Below the pieces are notes generated by a model. The model saw only the letters and a program-made list of their open reading frames with translations. It was not told the origin of the DNA and did no database searches. Made by a program: the position numbers and the translations under genes. Positions 9,243 through 17,532 of a DNA stretch of 64,000 nt are shown here, piece after piece; within the stretch, counting starts at the first letter, position 1; every line of letters begins with the position of its first letter. This stretch comes from Streptomyces sp. NBC_01481 (GTDB lineage: Bacteria; Actinomycetota; Actinomycetes; Streptomycetales; Streptomycetaceae), in assembly GCF_026339995.1 (NCBI RefSeq), contig NZ_JAPEPT010000002.1:1121501-1185500 (forward strand), read 5' to 3'.

Positions 9243-10121
9243 TCAGCCGCCGAAGTTCTGTACCCACCAGGTGCCGTTCGCGCTGAAGTTCACGCCGACG
9301 CCGAGATCCTTGAACCCGCAGTCCAGTATGTTCTCGCGGTGCCCGGGGCTGTCCATCCAGTCACGCATCGCGGAGACCGGGTCCTTCGGTCCTTTGTGTA
9401 TGTTCTCCCCCCACTTGCCTGCGGGATAGCCGGCGGTCTTCATCCGGTCGTCGGCATGCCGCCCCTCCGGGCTGACGTGCTCGTAGTAGTTGCGGGCTGC
9501 CATGTCGTCGGCGTGCGCCTGGGCGGCGGCCTGAACCCGGCGGTCGACGCGCAGGGGCGAGCAACCGGCCTTGGCGCGTTCGGCGTTGACCAGGGCGGCG
9601 ATCCGCTGGACGTAGTCGGCGGCCTTGCCGGTTGCGGGGGTTCCCGCGGCGGGGGCGCCCGCGCCCGCACGGGCCGGGGCGGACTGCTGCCTGCGCTGCG
9701 CGGGAGCGGTCCTTGGCCCGGCCGTGCGGCGGGCCGCGGCGCTGGGCTTGGCGGTAGGGCCCTTTGTCTTACGGGAAGTTGCGGAAGGAACGGCGGACGG
9801 CGGGACGGATGCCGTGGGCGTGGGCGAAGCCTTCGAGACGCCGCCGACGGAGGCATCCGCCGGCGCCTGCTGCACGGAGGCTGCGGCCCGGGTACTGGCG
9901 GAGTCTTCGTCACTGCCGCTCAGGGCGAAGACTCCGCCCGCGACGACCGCGACCGCGACGGTGCCGGCCACCGCGATTGCGGCCACCGGTCGACCGCCTG
10001 CCCTGCCCCGACGCCCGTGGCGCCCCGCGCCCGCTCTCCGTCGTCCGCCCCGGCCCTCGCGGGTGCTGTCGCGGCCGGTCGCCGGGTCCAGGAACCGGGT
10101 GTCCTCGTCTCGGTGGTGCAT
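9243..10121 (-). CDS. Membrane-anchored CAP/SCP-domain protein
   Basis: A 292-residue protein with a basic N-terminus, one membrane helix (~46-67), a Ser/Thr/Pro/Lys-rich linker and a C-terminal CAP domain (~165-290; ALVNAERAKAGCSPLRV, HADDMAARNYYEH, ENIHKG, GHRENILDCGFKDLGVG). It likely acts outside the membrane; bacterial CAP domains have no single agreed function. The CAP part is clearly paralogous to that of the facing sigma-CAP gene. ATG 10121 has GCGGAG upstream. A much longer in-frame extension upstream is non-coding in character. Confidence 0.9.
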   Translation of the reverse strand: MHHRDEDTRFLDPATGRDSTREGRGGRRRAGAGRHGRRGRAGGRPVAAIAVAGTVAVAVVAGGVFALSGSDEDSASTRAAASVQQAPADASVGGVSKASPTPTASVPPSAVPSATSRKTKGPTAKPSAAARRTAGPRTAPAQRRQQSAPARAGAGAPAAGTPATGKAADYVQRIAALVNAERAKAGCSPLRVDRRVQAAAQAHADDMAARNYYEHVSPEGRHADDRMKTAGYPAGKWGENIHKGPKDPVSAMRDWMDSPGHRENILDCGFKDLGVGVNFSANGTWWVQNFGG

Positions 10122-10355
10122 GGAGTCTCCGCTCTCATCCGTACTCCGCCGGTCGGTCCGGCATAGGGGAGAGCGGCTGAGGACGACGCCATAACGGTTT
10201 CTGAGAAACGCCTGGCGGTGGCGCACACCCCAGTTGCCGGCCGGCGTGCGCTTTCGTGGTGGTTTCGGCAAGACGCCGTCACCAATCTGTGAAGGTCGTA
10301 CGGGAAGCTCGTGCTCTGTCAGCGCACTCGCGCTTCTCAATCGGGGGGACATCAG

Positions 10356-11000
10356 ATGAGGACCAACGTTCGCAGAGCCGCCGTCGCGCTCGCCGCCGTA
10401 TCGGCACTGGCCCTGACGGCCTGTGAGCCCGCAGCCGAGGGTTCGGGAGGGAAGCCGAGCGGAGCCGACAAGGCGACCGCCGGCCCGTCGAAGCCCGTGA
10501 CCCCGGCGAAGCCGGCAACCCCGTCCAAGTCCCCGGGCAAGGGCGCCTCCGGCGGCGATGGCGGTTCGTCGGCGGACCCCGACTACGCCGTCTTTCCGTG
10601 CAGCACGTACGACGTGACGTTCATCGCGACCCTGGCGGAGCCCACGACCAGCAGCTACCTGCTGAAGATCACCAACAAGAGCGGCAAGCCGTGCAAGGTG
10701 CTGGGCCACCCGATCGTGACCTTCGGCGACCTGGACGGCGCGGCGACGGAGCGCGGAAAGGCCCCAGGCATCGCGGACGCGATCAGGCTCAAGCCCGGCG
10801 AGTCGGCCTACGCCGGGCTCATGGGCGGCGCCAACGACGGCAAGGGCAAGACCGTCAACTCGATCGCCATGACCATGAACACCGAGTCCGACCTGGAGCA
10901 GAAGCCGCTCAAGGCGTCGACTCCCGGCCTGTACGTGTCGCCCGACAAGAACTCCGTGACTGCCTGGATGAGCAACGCGGAGGACGCGCTCAGCCTGTAG
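10356..11000 (+). CDS. DUF4232-type secreted lipoprotein
   Basis: A 214-residue protein with an N-terminal lipoprotein signal (LALTAC lipobox, Cys near 28), a Pro/Lys/Gly-rich linker to ~70 and a beta-rich C-terminal domain (SSYLLKITNKSGKPCKVLG, LKPGESAYAGLM) of the DUF4232 type common in Streptomyces envelope proteins. It is expected on the outer face of the membrane; its function is unknown. ATG 10356 follows a GGGGGGA run and puts the signal peptide at the start; an earlier in-frame codon at 10311 would bury it. Confidence 0.82.
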   Translation: MRTNVRRAAVALAAVSALALTACEPAAEGSGGKPSGADKATAGPSKPVTPAKPATPSKSPGKGASGGDGGSSADPDYAVFPCSTYDVTFIATLAEPTTSSYLLKITNKSGKPCKVLGHPIVTFGDLDGAATERGKAPGIADAIRLKPGESAYAGLMGGANDGKGKTVNSIAMTMNTESDLEQKPLKASTPGLYVSPDKNSVTAWMSNAEDALSL

Positions 11001-11024
11001 GCGGCTCAGGAGGAGGGCGTCCCA

Positions 11025-11059
11025 GAGGGCGGCCCCCCCCGAGGTGGGGTGCCGCCCTC
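11025..11059 (+). terminator. Convergent terminator between DUF4232 lipoprotein and secreted repeat protein
   Basis: GAGGGCGGC-rich stem against GCCGCCCTC around a C/G-rich core, 24 bases past the plus-strand stop and just before the minus-strand stop at 11076. Probably bidirectional. Confidence 0.75.
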
Positions 11060-11075
11060 GGCTGTCGGTATGGCC

Positions 11076-12731
11076 TCAGCGGACGTCGACGAAGTCGGCC
11101 ACCGCCGTGCTGTTGAAATGCGCGGTGTCCCCGGCGTAGCGGATCACCCACGAACCGTCCTTGCCCGCCTTGCCCTTGAGCGTGGCCCGGCCCTTGGAGT
11201 CCGTCTTGCCCGAGGCGACCAGGGACCAGGTCTTGTAGCCCTTCGCCAGGAAGTAGAGCTTCACGGGCTGCGACGCGTACGCCTTCCACCCGCCGGCGCT
11301 CTGCTGGAGCACGCCCGTGACAGTGACCGTGGCGCCCTTCGCCACCGGCTCGGGTGAGGCGTTCACAGATACCACGCGGGTCTGGGTGCGGCTGAGCCGG
11401 ACGACCGGGCCGAAGCTCTCGGTGAAGTTGTCACTGAGCACGTGGTGCACCCGGTAGTAACCGCCGGTCGTGGTGCCCGTGTTCAGCGTCATCGCCTGGT
11501 AGTAGTAGGACGCCTTCGTGACGGCGACCTTCTTCCAGCCCGTCCTGCCGTCCGCCGAGAAGTCGAGCTGGACCGGCTCGTAGTCGAAGCGGTCTTCCCG
11601 GTCGTAGGTGTTCCGGAAGGTGCCCGTGACCGTCACCTTGCCGTCTGCCGCGAGCTTGGAGACCACCTTGTCGATCCGTGACTCGGCGGGCAGCGCGAGC
11701 GGCCCGGAGACGTGCCCGGTGACGTAGAACTCGGCGGCCTCCGCGACCCAGCCGCTCAGCCGGATGCCGGGCGTGCCGGTCAGCTTCGCGGTGAAGCGGC
11801 CGTCGGTGTCCGTGGTGACCGTCTCGCCCCACGCGGTGCCACGCCCGTCGTTGCCGAGGCTGACGCGGACCGAGGTGCCGGGCACCGCGACCCCCTCATG
11901 CGTCGCCCGGCCGGTGACCGTGACCGTCTCGCCCGGCAGGGCGCGGGTCTTGTCCGCCTGGGCGGTCAGTTCGACCTTGTACGGGGTGATGGAGGGACGC
12001 TCGTACTCGTATGCCGAGCCGCGCGCCACCTCGCTGTCCTCGGTGTACCGGGCCTCGAAGCTCGCCCAGTTCTCCATACCGAACTCGGGGCTCGCGACCT
12101 CGCCCGTTTCACCGGTGACCGCGTTCAGCGTCGTGTCCCGCTCCGGCTTGGCGTTGTCGTACTTACGGGTGAAGCTCACCTCACGGCTGGCCAGCGGGAC
12201 GGTGTCGCCGCTGCCCGGCTGCACGCCCACGAGCCGCGTCGTCATCCGCAGGGAACGGTCCTCGCGGCTGGTCTGCGCGTCCGGGTGCATCTCCGTGAAC
12301 TGCGGCCGCAGCGTGAAGTCGAGGACGCCGGCGTCCTGGCGGGTGGTCGTGCCGCCCTTGCTGTCGGTGGCGGTCACATCGATCGAGTACCGTCCGATCG
12401 CCGGGACGGTCCCACCGTCCTCGGCCAGCTTGAGCACCGCGCTCTCGGGCACCTGGAACCGGCCCTTGGGCCAGGACAGTTCGGTCAGGCTCGGTACCTC
12501 GGCGACGACGGTCTGCCCGCTGCGCACCTTCGCGGACACGGAAACGATGTCCGCTCCCGCGGTATCGGTCCAGGCGGTCACAGCGAACAGCCCGCGCTCG
12601 GTGTCGAGGGTGCCGGCCGGGCCGATGCCGACCGGGGAGGCTTCCTCGGCGAAGGCGGCCGGAGCGATGGGGAGCACGGAGACGGACAGCGCCGCGACCG
12701 CGGTGAGCAGGGTGAGCGTGCGCTTGGGCAC
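11076..12731 (-). CDS. Secreted multi-domain Ig-like beta-sandwich protein (paralogue 2)
   Basis: A 551-residue exported protein. The signal peptide is PKRTLTLLTAVAALSVSVLP with cleavage near AFA-EE. The rest is several ~90-residue beta-sandwich units, each with PGETVTVTGRAT- or KGATVTVTGVLQ-type edge strands typical of bacterial Ig-like modules. The end (~110 residues, finishing in DFVDVR) matches that of the upstream paralogue. GTG 12731 has GGGAG six bases upstream; an ATG at 12770 lies inside the preceding gene with no ribosome binding site. The gap to the upstream stop is 28 bases, so the two are an operon. Ligand unknown. Confidence 0.8.
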   Translation of the reverse strand: MPKRTLTLLTAVAALSVSVLPIAPAAFAEEASPVGIGPAGTLDTERGLFAVTAWTDTAGADIVSVSAKVRSGQTVVAEVPSLTELSWPKGRFQVPESAVLKLAEDGGTVPAIGRYSIDVTATDSKGGTTTRQDAGVLDFTLRPQFTEMHPDAQTSREDRSLRMTTRLVGVQPGSGDTVPLASREVSFTRKYDNAKPERDTTLNAVTGETGEVASPEFGMENWASFEARYTEDSEVARGSAYEYERPSITPYKVELTAQADKTRALPGETVTVTGRATHEGVAVPGTSVRVSLGNDGRGTAWGETVTTDTDGRFTAKLTGTPGIRLSGWVAEAAEFYVTGHVSGPLALPAESRIDKVVSKLAADGKVTVTGTFRNTYDREDRFDYEPVQLDFSADGRTGWKKVAVTKASYYYQAMTLNTGTTTGGYYRVHHVLSDNFTESFGPVVRLSRTQTRVVSVNASPEPVAKGATVTVTGVLQQSAGGWKAYASQPVKLYFLAKGYKTWSLVASGKTDSKGRATLKGKAGKDGSWVIRYAGDTAHFNSTAVADFVDVR

Positions 12732-12759
12732 GAGGGTCTCCCGTCGGGAAGTGCGGCGG

Positions 12760-14451
12760 TCAGCGGACATCGACGTACTTCGCCTTCGTCTCGCTGTAGA
12801 AGTGCTTGGCGTCCGGCTGCAGGACCACGGCCCAGCTGCCGTCCTGGTAACCGATGCCTCTGAGGCTGTACTTGCCGCTCGTACCGGTGGAGCCCTTGGT
12901 CACCCAGTACCACTTGGTGTCGCCCTTGGGCTTGAAGACCAGCATCACCTGGGCGCCCTTGTAGCTCTGCCACCTGCCGCCCGTGTAGTGCTGGAGCGTG
13001 CCCGACGCGGTGAACCTGGCGTTCTTGGCCGGGCGCGTGGGGGTGACGGAGAAGGACGTGAAGCGGGTCAGGACCCGGGTCAGGTGGACCGGTGTGCTGG
13101 TCTGCGCGAGGAAGGTGTCGGTCTCGTCGTGTGCGACGCGGTAGTACGCGTTGACGAAGCCGTAGCTCTCGATGGTGAAGGGGCAGTAGCCCGCATTGCC
13201 GTTCCCGGCGACGACCGTGCGCAGGTTGGCCCACTTCTTGCCGTCCGCCGAGTACTGCAGGGTCAGGCGCTCGTCCCAGCACCAGTCGGCTGTCAGCCGG
13301 CCGCTCGCCCTGACCTTCCCGTACGGGTCGAGCGTGATCTTGACGTTGGTGTACGTGAACGGCTTCGGGACCGCGACGTCACCGCGGTCGTACGGCAGAT
13401 CGGTGTAGTAGACGCTGGGCTTGAGGTACGTGTGGAGGCTGGTCGAGTACTCCGCCTTCGCCGGGTACGTGAACGAGCCGTCCGCGCGCACCGTGGAGCT
13501 GCCCCAGACCGGGCCGGTCTCGTGGTGCCAGGTGTCCGGCTCCCGCGGGGTCGAGATGACGGTCGCGCCGGTGAACGGCTGCCAGCCGCCCGCGGTCAGG
13601 CGCTCGGCACGTCCGGTGACCGTGACGGCATCCCCTTTGTGGACCCGCCTCTTGTCGAGGTCGGCGGAGATCCGGTACTTCGTCTTGGAGACCGGCAGTT
13701 CGGGGACCGGGAAGCCCTCGTCCGGGTCGGTGCCGGGGGCCGCCTCGACGGTGGCTTCGCCGCCGCGCACCGACGCGCCCGGGGTGAGGGGCAGCGAGAA
13801 GCCGCCCTCGGCGCCGGTGACGGCCGCCGTCTTCGGGAGATCGGTCCAGTCGGTGCCGTACAGACGGAAGTTGACCTTGATCTTCGTCCCCTCGGGCGCG
13901 GGTGTGCGCAGGCCGGTGGACGGGTCGAGGGTGGTCGCGGTGCCGGTCAGCACGGTGTCGCGGTGGTCGTAGTCGGTGGATTCACGGTCGAAGGCGAGGC
14001 GGGACACGCCGGTGTGCGGCTTGTAGCTGAGCCTGCCGTCGCCCGCCCAGTGCTGCACCGTTCCCCCGGGCATGCGGTAGTCCACCGTCACCGGGTAGTC
14101 GCCGAACGCGGTTCCCTCGGGCAGCCGCAGTGGCTGTTCGGTGGCCCAGCCGCCGGGCTTGCCACCGCTGTGGTCGTGCCAGGAAAGCTTGTCGGTGGAG
14201 ATGAGCGGCGCGGCGTCGGGCTGTGCGCCGGGAGCGAGCACATTGACCTTCACCCACAGGGCGTTGAACGGAAGGCCGATATCGAGCCGGCCGTCGTCGA
14301 AGGTGTCGGTACGGGTGACCGGCACCTCGGCCGCGTCGGCCGCGTACGCGGCGGGCGCTGTCGCCAGGACGGGGAGTGTCAGCCCCGCCGAAAGTGCGAA
14401 TACGGTCGCCGCACGCACGGCGGCATGCGGAAACAGGCGCGCTGGGCGCAT
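12760..14451 (-). CDS. Secreted multi-domain Ig-like beta-sandwich protein (paralogue 1)
   Basis: A 563-residue secreted protein. The signal peptide has a hydrophobic core (ATVFALSAGLTLPVLA) ending near AYA-AD. It then has repeated beta-sandwich modules (KGDAVTVTGRAERLTAGG, ARFTASGTLQHYTGG) and a C-terminal module ending KYVDVR like its downstream paralogue. There are no catalytic motifs, wall-anchor motif or TM tail that I can see. ATG 14451 has a G-rich stretch upstream and starts directly at the signal peptide. Confidence 0.8.
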   Translation of the reverse strand: MRPARLFPHAAVRAATVFALSAGLTLPVLATAPAAYAADAAEVPVTRTDTFDDGRLDIGLPFNALWVKVNVLAPGAQPDAAPLISTDKLSWHDHSGGKPGGWATEQPLRLPEGTAFGDYPVTVDYRMPGGTVQHWAGDGRLSYKPHTGVSRLAFDRESTDYDHRDTVLTGTATTLDPSTGLRTPAPEGTKIKVNFRLYGTDWTDLPKTAAVTGAEGGFSLPLTPGASVRGGEATVEAAPGTDPDEGFPVPELPVSKTKYRISADLDKRRVHKGDAVTVTGRAERLTAGGWQPFTGATVISTPREPDTWHHETGPVWGSSTVRADGSFTYPAKAEYSTSLHTYLKPSVYYTDLPYDRGDVAVPKPFTYTNVKITLDPYGKVRASGRLTADWCWDERLTLQYSADGKKWANLRTVVAGNGNAGYCPFTIESYGFVNAYYRVAHDETDTFLAQTSTPVHLTRVLTRFTSFSVTPTRPAKNARFTASGTLQHYTGGRWQSYKGAQVMLVFKPKGDTKWYWVTKGSTGTSGKYSLRGIGYQDGSWAVVLQPDAKHFYSETKAKYVDVR

Positions 14452-14525
14452 GAAATGGACCCCCCACAGGTCATGAAGCGGCCGCCGGGATCCGGCGCCG
14501 CGAGCGATGCTGAGTGATCGCGTAG

Positions 14526-14696
14526 GGACGCACCATAACCGGCCGGGCCGCTTGCCTGCCAGAAGAAAAGGTCGTTCTCTTCGGGGAGCATCTCGCCCCC
14601 TGGCTGGTCGTTCTGCTGGTGGCGGGCGAGGCGGTGGCGCATCTGCTGTACGCATGGGTGCTGGCGCGACGCAGGAGGTCCGCGGGGACGCTGTGA
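14526..14696 (+). pseudogene. Orphan membrane-helix reading frame without a start codon (possible remnant)
   Basis: An open frame after TAG 14523-14525, ending at TGA 14694-14696. It reads EEKVVLFGEHLAPWLVV then LLVAGEAVAHLLYAWVLA and an Arg-rich end, the pattern of a single helix with positive inside. There is no ATG or GTG before the helix and no ribosome binding site. It may be a truncated membrane protein gene or chance; codon use in this frame is GC3-rich as in real genes. Confidence 0.3.
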
Positions 14697-14739
14697 AGGC
14701 CACGATCCCGCGACGGGGGCGGCGGAGCCGCACATCGAT

Positions 14740-16236
14740 TCAGCCCCTGCCCGCCTTTCCCGCCGTGACATTGTGCGGCTCCGCCGGGTGGGGGGCTCCG
14801 CCCGAGACCCCGCTCCCCAAACGCCGGAGGGGCTGATTTTCCGCGTTCAGCTCCGCCAGCATCGGTCGCGTAAAGCCGAACCAGTACGTCGCCAGGAAGC
14901 CCACCAGGTAACCCACCACCAGCCCGCCCGCATACACCGCCACCGTCTCGCCCACCCCCCTGTTGCCGTCGAGCAACGGGAACAGGGCCCAGCCCGAGGG
15001 GCCGATCGCCGTGGAGCCGACCGTGTCGCCGAGCATGTTGAACAGGCCGACGAAGCCGCCGCCGCACGCTCCGCCCACGCAGGCCGTGATGAACGGGCGG
15101 CCCAGTGGCAGCGAGACGCCGTAGATCAGCGGCTCGCCGACGCCCAGGAAACCGGCCGGGAGTGCGGACTTGATGGTGGTGCGGATCGAGGTGTTGTGCG
15201 GGAGGCGGACGTAGACCGCGGCCGCCGCGCCGACCTGGCCCGCGCCCGCCATCGCGAGGATCGGCAGCAGGACGGTGAAACCCTGCTGCTCGATCAGCGT
15301 CGTGTGGATCGGGATCAGCGCCTGGTGCAGGCCGAGCATGACCAGCGGCAGGAACAGGCCGCCGAGGACGAAGCCCGCGCCCGCGCCGCCGTTGGCCAGC
15401 AGCCAGTTGGCGAAGCCGCCGATCGCGGTGGAGACCTCACCGGCCACGAACATCAGGCCGAAGATGGTGACCAGTCCTGAGACCAGAACAGTGAGGGTGG
15501 GTGTGACCAGGACGTCGAGAGCCTCGGGGACCCAGCGCCTGCACCATTTCTCGACGTACACCGCGAGGACCGCCGCGGCCAGTGCGCCCAGCACTCCGCC
15601 CTGGCCGGGGGAGAGCTTCTGGCCGAAGGCCTCGATGTCCGCGATGCCGGGGAAGACGATGATCGCGGCGACCGCGCCGCCGAGCACCGGCGTGCCGCCG
15701 AACTCCTTCGCCGTGTTGTAGCCGACGAAGACCGCGATCAGCGACATGAATCCGGCGGCCATGGCGGTGAGAGCGGGGACGACCGCGGGCAGCCATCCCA
15801 TGTTGGTCATGACGCCGTTCAGCCCGGCGATGATGCCGCAGCCGATGAGTGCCGGGATCAGCGGCACGAAGATGTTCGCGATACGGCGCAGGAAGAGCTT
15901 GAACGGGGTGGAGTTCCTGGCCGACCTGGCTGCCTTGATGGCCGCGCCCCGGTCGGCCAGATCCTCCGCGGTCCCCGGCACGGAGGCCACGAGCGCCTCG
16001 AACTCCGGAGTGACGCGGGCGACCGTGCCCGGGCCCAGCACGATCTGGTACGTGTCGTCCTCGACCACGCCCAGTACGGCCGGGAGCGCCTTCAGCTCCT
16101 CTTCCCGTACGAGGGAGCGGTCGCGCAGACCGAGGCGGAGCCGAGTCATGCAGTGGGCGACGGAGGTGATGTTCCGGGCGCCGCCGACCAGGGGGAGGAT
16201 GGCGGCGGCGATGGCGCTGTTCTTCTCGTCGGGCAT
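14740..16236 (-). CDS. murP: PTS transporter EIIBC, N-acetylmuramic acid (MurP-like)
   Basis: A 498-residue PTS permease. The EIIB domain is N-terminal, with the phosphocysteine in NITSVAHCMTRLRLGL (residues ~22-37), followed by a ~10-helix EIIC domain (NIFVPLIPALIGCGIIAG, LGVGEPLIYGV). There is no EIIA domain, which fits MurP, served in trans. Linkage to murQ and an RpiR regulator supports MurNAc import. The last ~29 residues after NAENQP are unlike family members and are encoded by a family B repeat fragment, which also supplies the stop. Confidence 0.9.
   Translation of the reverse strand: MPDEKNSAIAAAILPLVGGARNITSVAHCMTRLRLGLRDRSLVREEELKALPAVLGVVEDDTYQIVLGPGTVARVTPEFEALVASVPGTAEDLADRGAAIKAARSARNSTPFKLFLRRIANIFVPLIPALIGCGIIAGLNGVMTNMGWLPAVVPALTAMAAGFMSLIAVFVGYNTAKEFGGTPVLGGAVAAIIVFPGIADIEAFGQKLSPGQGGVLGALAAAVLAVYVEKWCRRWVPEALDVLVTPTLTVLVSGLVTIFGLMFVAGEVSTAIGGFANWLLANGGAGAGFVLGGLFLPLVMLGLHQALIPIHTTLIEQQGFTVLLPILAMAGAGQVGAAAAVYVRLPHNTSIRTTIKSALPAGFLGVGEPLIYGVSLPLGRPFITACVGGACGGGFVGLFNMLGDTVGSTAIGPSGWALFPLLDGNRGVGETVAVYAGGLVVGYLVGFLATYWFGFTRPMLAELNAENQPLRRLGSGVSGGAPHPAEPHNVTAGKAGRG
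14791..14842. repeat. Family B repeat fragment (B1) inside the 3' end of murP
   Basis: GGCTCCGCCCGAGACCCCGC, then CCCCAAACGCCGGAGGGGCTGATTTTCCG, closely resembles the arms of B2-B4 (GGAGCCCCGGTT / GGGGTCCGGGG and CAAACGCCGGACGGGCTGATTTTCCG). It is read as coding sequence in murP. Confidence 0.6.
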
Positions 16237-16293
16237 GTGCGTGGGCCCTTGCTGTGGGGGGTGCGGGGGTGCCCGGGGGTGACCGGGGGATGT

Positions 16294-17277
16294 TCAGTGC
16301 ATACGAGCCGACTGCAGGGCGGCGCGAAGGTGGCCCTGGCTCTCGGTCAGGAGGCGTGCCGCGGTGGGGCCGTCGACCCCGCCGAGGATGGTGAGGATCG
16401 CGTTCTTCACCTCTCCGTCCGTCGCGGCGAGTGCGGCCTCTATCTCCTCGTCGGACGCCCCCGTGGCCAGCGCTACGATCCGCCGCGACCGGGCGCGCAG
16501 CTTCTCGTTGGAGGCGCGGACGTCCACCATCAGGTTTCCGTAGGTCTTGCCGAGCCGGATCATGGTGATCGTCGAGATCATGTTGAGGACCAGCTTCTGC
16601 GCCGTACCGGCCTTCAACCGGGTTGATCCGGTGAGCAGTTCGGGGCCGACGACGACCTCGATGCCATGGTCGGCGGCCGTGCCGAGCGCGCTGCCCGCGT
16701 TGCAGGAGAGGCCGATGGTGAGCGCGCCGCGGGTGCGGGCGTGCTCCACCGCGCCGACGGCGTACGGCGTACGGCCCGATGCGGAGACCCCGACCACCGT
16801 GTCGTCGGCGGTCAGCCGCAGCGCGTCCAGGTCGGCGGCGGCCAGTTCCTTGCTGTCCTCGGCGCCTTCGACCGCCGTGACCATGGCGTCGGGTCCGCCC
16901 GCTATCAGGCCCACGACCTCGGCCGGGTCGGTGTTGAAGGTGGGCGGGCACTCGCTCGCGTCCAGGACGCCGAGGCGTCCCGCCGTGCCCGCGCCCGCGT
17001 AGACGAGCCGGCCGCCGCGGGACATCCGCTCGGCGGTGGCGTCGATGGCGGCGGCGATCCCCGGAAGCAGCGCGGCGACGGCGGCGGGGACGGTCTCGTC
17101 CTCGCCGTTCATGATCCGGGCGATTTCGAGCGTGGGCAGCCGGTCGATGTCGGCGAGTTCGGGCCGGAACGCCTCGGTGGTGAGGGCGGCCAGCTCGGCG
17201 CGGAGCTCACCGTAGGAGGCGGAATCCCGGGACGGGGAGGACGACCCGGACGACGAGGCGGAGGACGTGGAGGTCAT
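16294..17277 (-). CDS. murQ: N-acetylmuramic acid 6-phosphate etherase
   Basis: A 327-residue SIS-domain enzyme that splits the lactyl ether of MurNAc-6-phosphate to GlcNAc-6-phosphate and D-lactate. The signature RLVYAGAGTAGRLGVLDASE near residue 90 holds the substrate loop and the catalytic Glu in SECPPTF; ASGRTPYAVGAV near 157 is the second loop. The first ~20 residues are a Ser-rich tail. It lies 57 bases before murP on the same transcript; the rpiR-type gene upstream is separated by a family A repeat. Confidence 0.95.
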   Translation of the reverse strand: MTSTSSASSSGSSSPSRDSASYGELRAELAALTTEAFRPELADIDRLPTLEIARIMNGEDETVPAAVAALLPGIAAAIDATAERMSRGGRLVYAGAGTAGRLGVLDASECPPTFNTDPAEVVGLIAGGPDAMVTAVEGAEDSKELAAADLDALRLTADDTVVGVSASGRTPYAVGAVEHARTRGALTIGLSCNAGSALGTAADHGIEVVVGPELLTGSTRLKAGTAQKLVLNMISTITMIRLGKTYGNLMVDVRASNEKLRARSRRIVALATGASDEEIEAALAATDGEVKNAILTILGGVDGPTAARLLTESQGHLRAALQSARMH

Positions 17278-17321
17278 GGAGAGCGGCTCTGCTTTCTCGG
17301 TCTGCGTGGGGGGTCGGTGCG

Positions 17322-17527
17322 CTAGGGAGTGTCTTCAAAGTAGCGTCGTCCGCCCGAAGGGCGGGCCTGGCGGCGTCTGGTGCGTGCGATCGCAGGCCGG
17401 AGGATGGGGGTCCCCCCGCCGAAGGCAGGGGGAGAGTCCATGCGGAGCATCGGCGACTGACGACAACGCGGCGAGGGTGCGTGCCAGGCGTCGCCAGGCA
17501 GACGGGACTTTGAAGACACGACCTAGG
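17322..17527. repeat. Family A MITE-like repeat, copy A2 (inverted relative to A1/A3)
   Basis: 206 bases between murQ and the rpiR-type gene. The ends CTAGGGAGTGTCTTCAAAGT and ACTTTGAAGACACGACCTAG are near-perfect inverted repeats. The interior has GCCCGAAGGGCGGGC, GGCGTCTGGTGCGTGCGATC and GACAACGCGGCGAGGGTGCG, the reverse complement of the A1/A3 interior. The right end stops six bases before the regulator's stop codon. Confidence 0.85.
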
Positions 17528-17532
17528 CCGTC

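Noticed and set aside
11764..14517. 917-residue plus-strand frame over the two secreted proteins
   Set aside because: The minus-strand genes have signal peptides and repeated modules; this frame has neither start context nor motifs.
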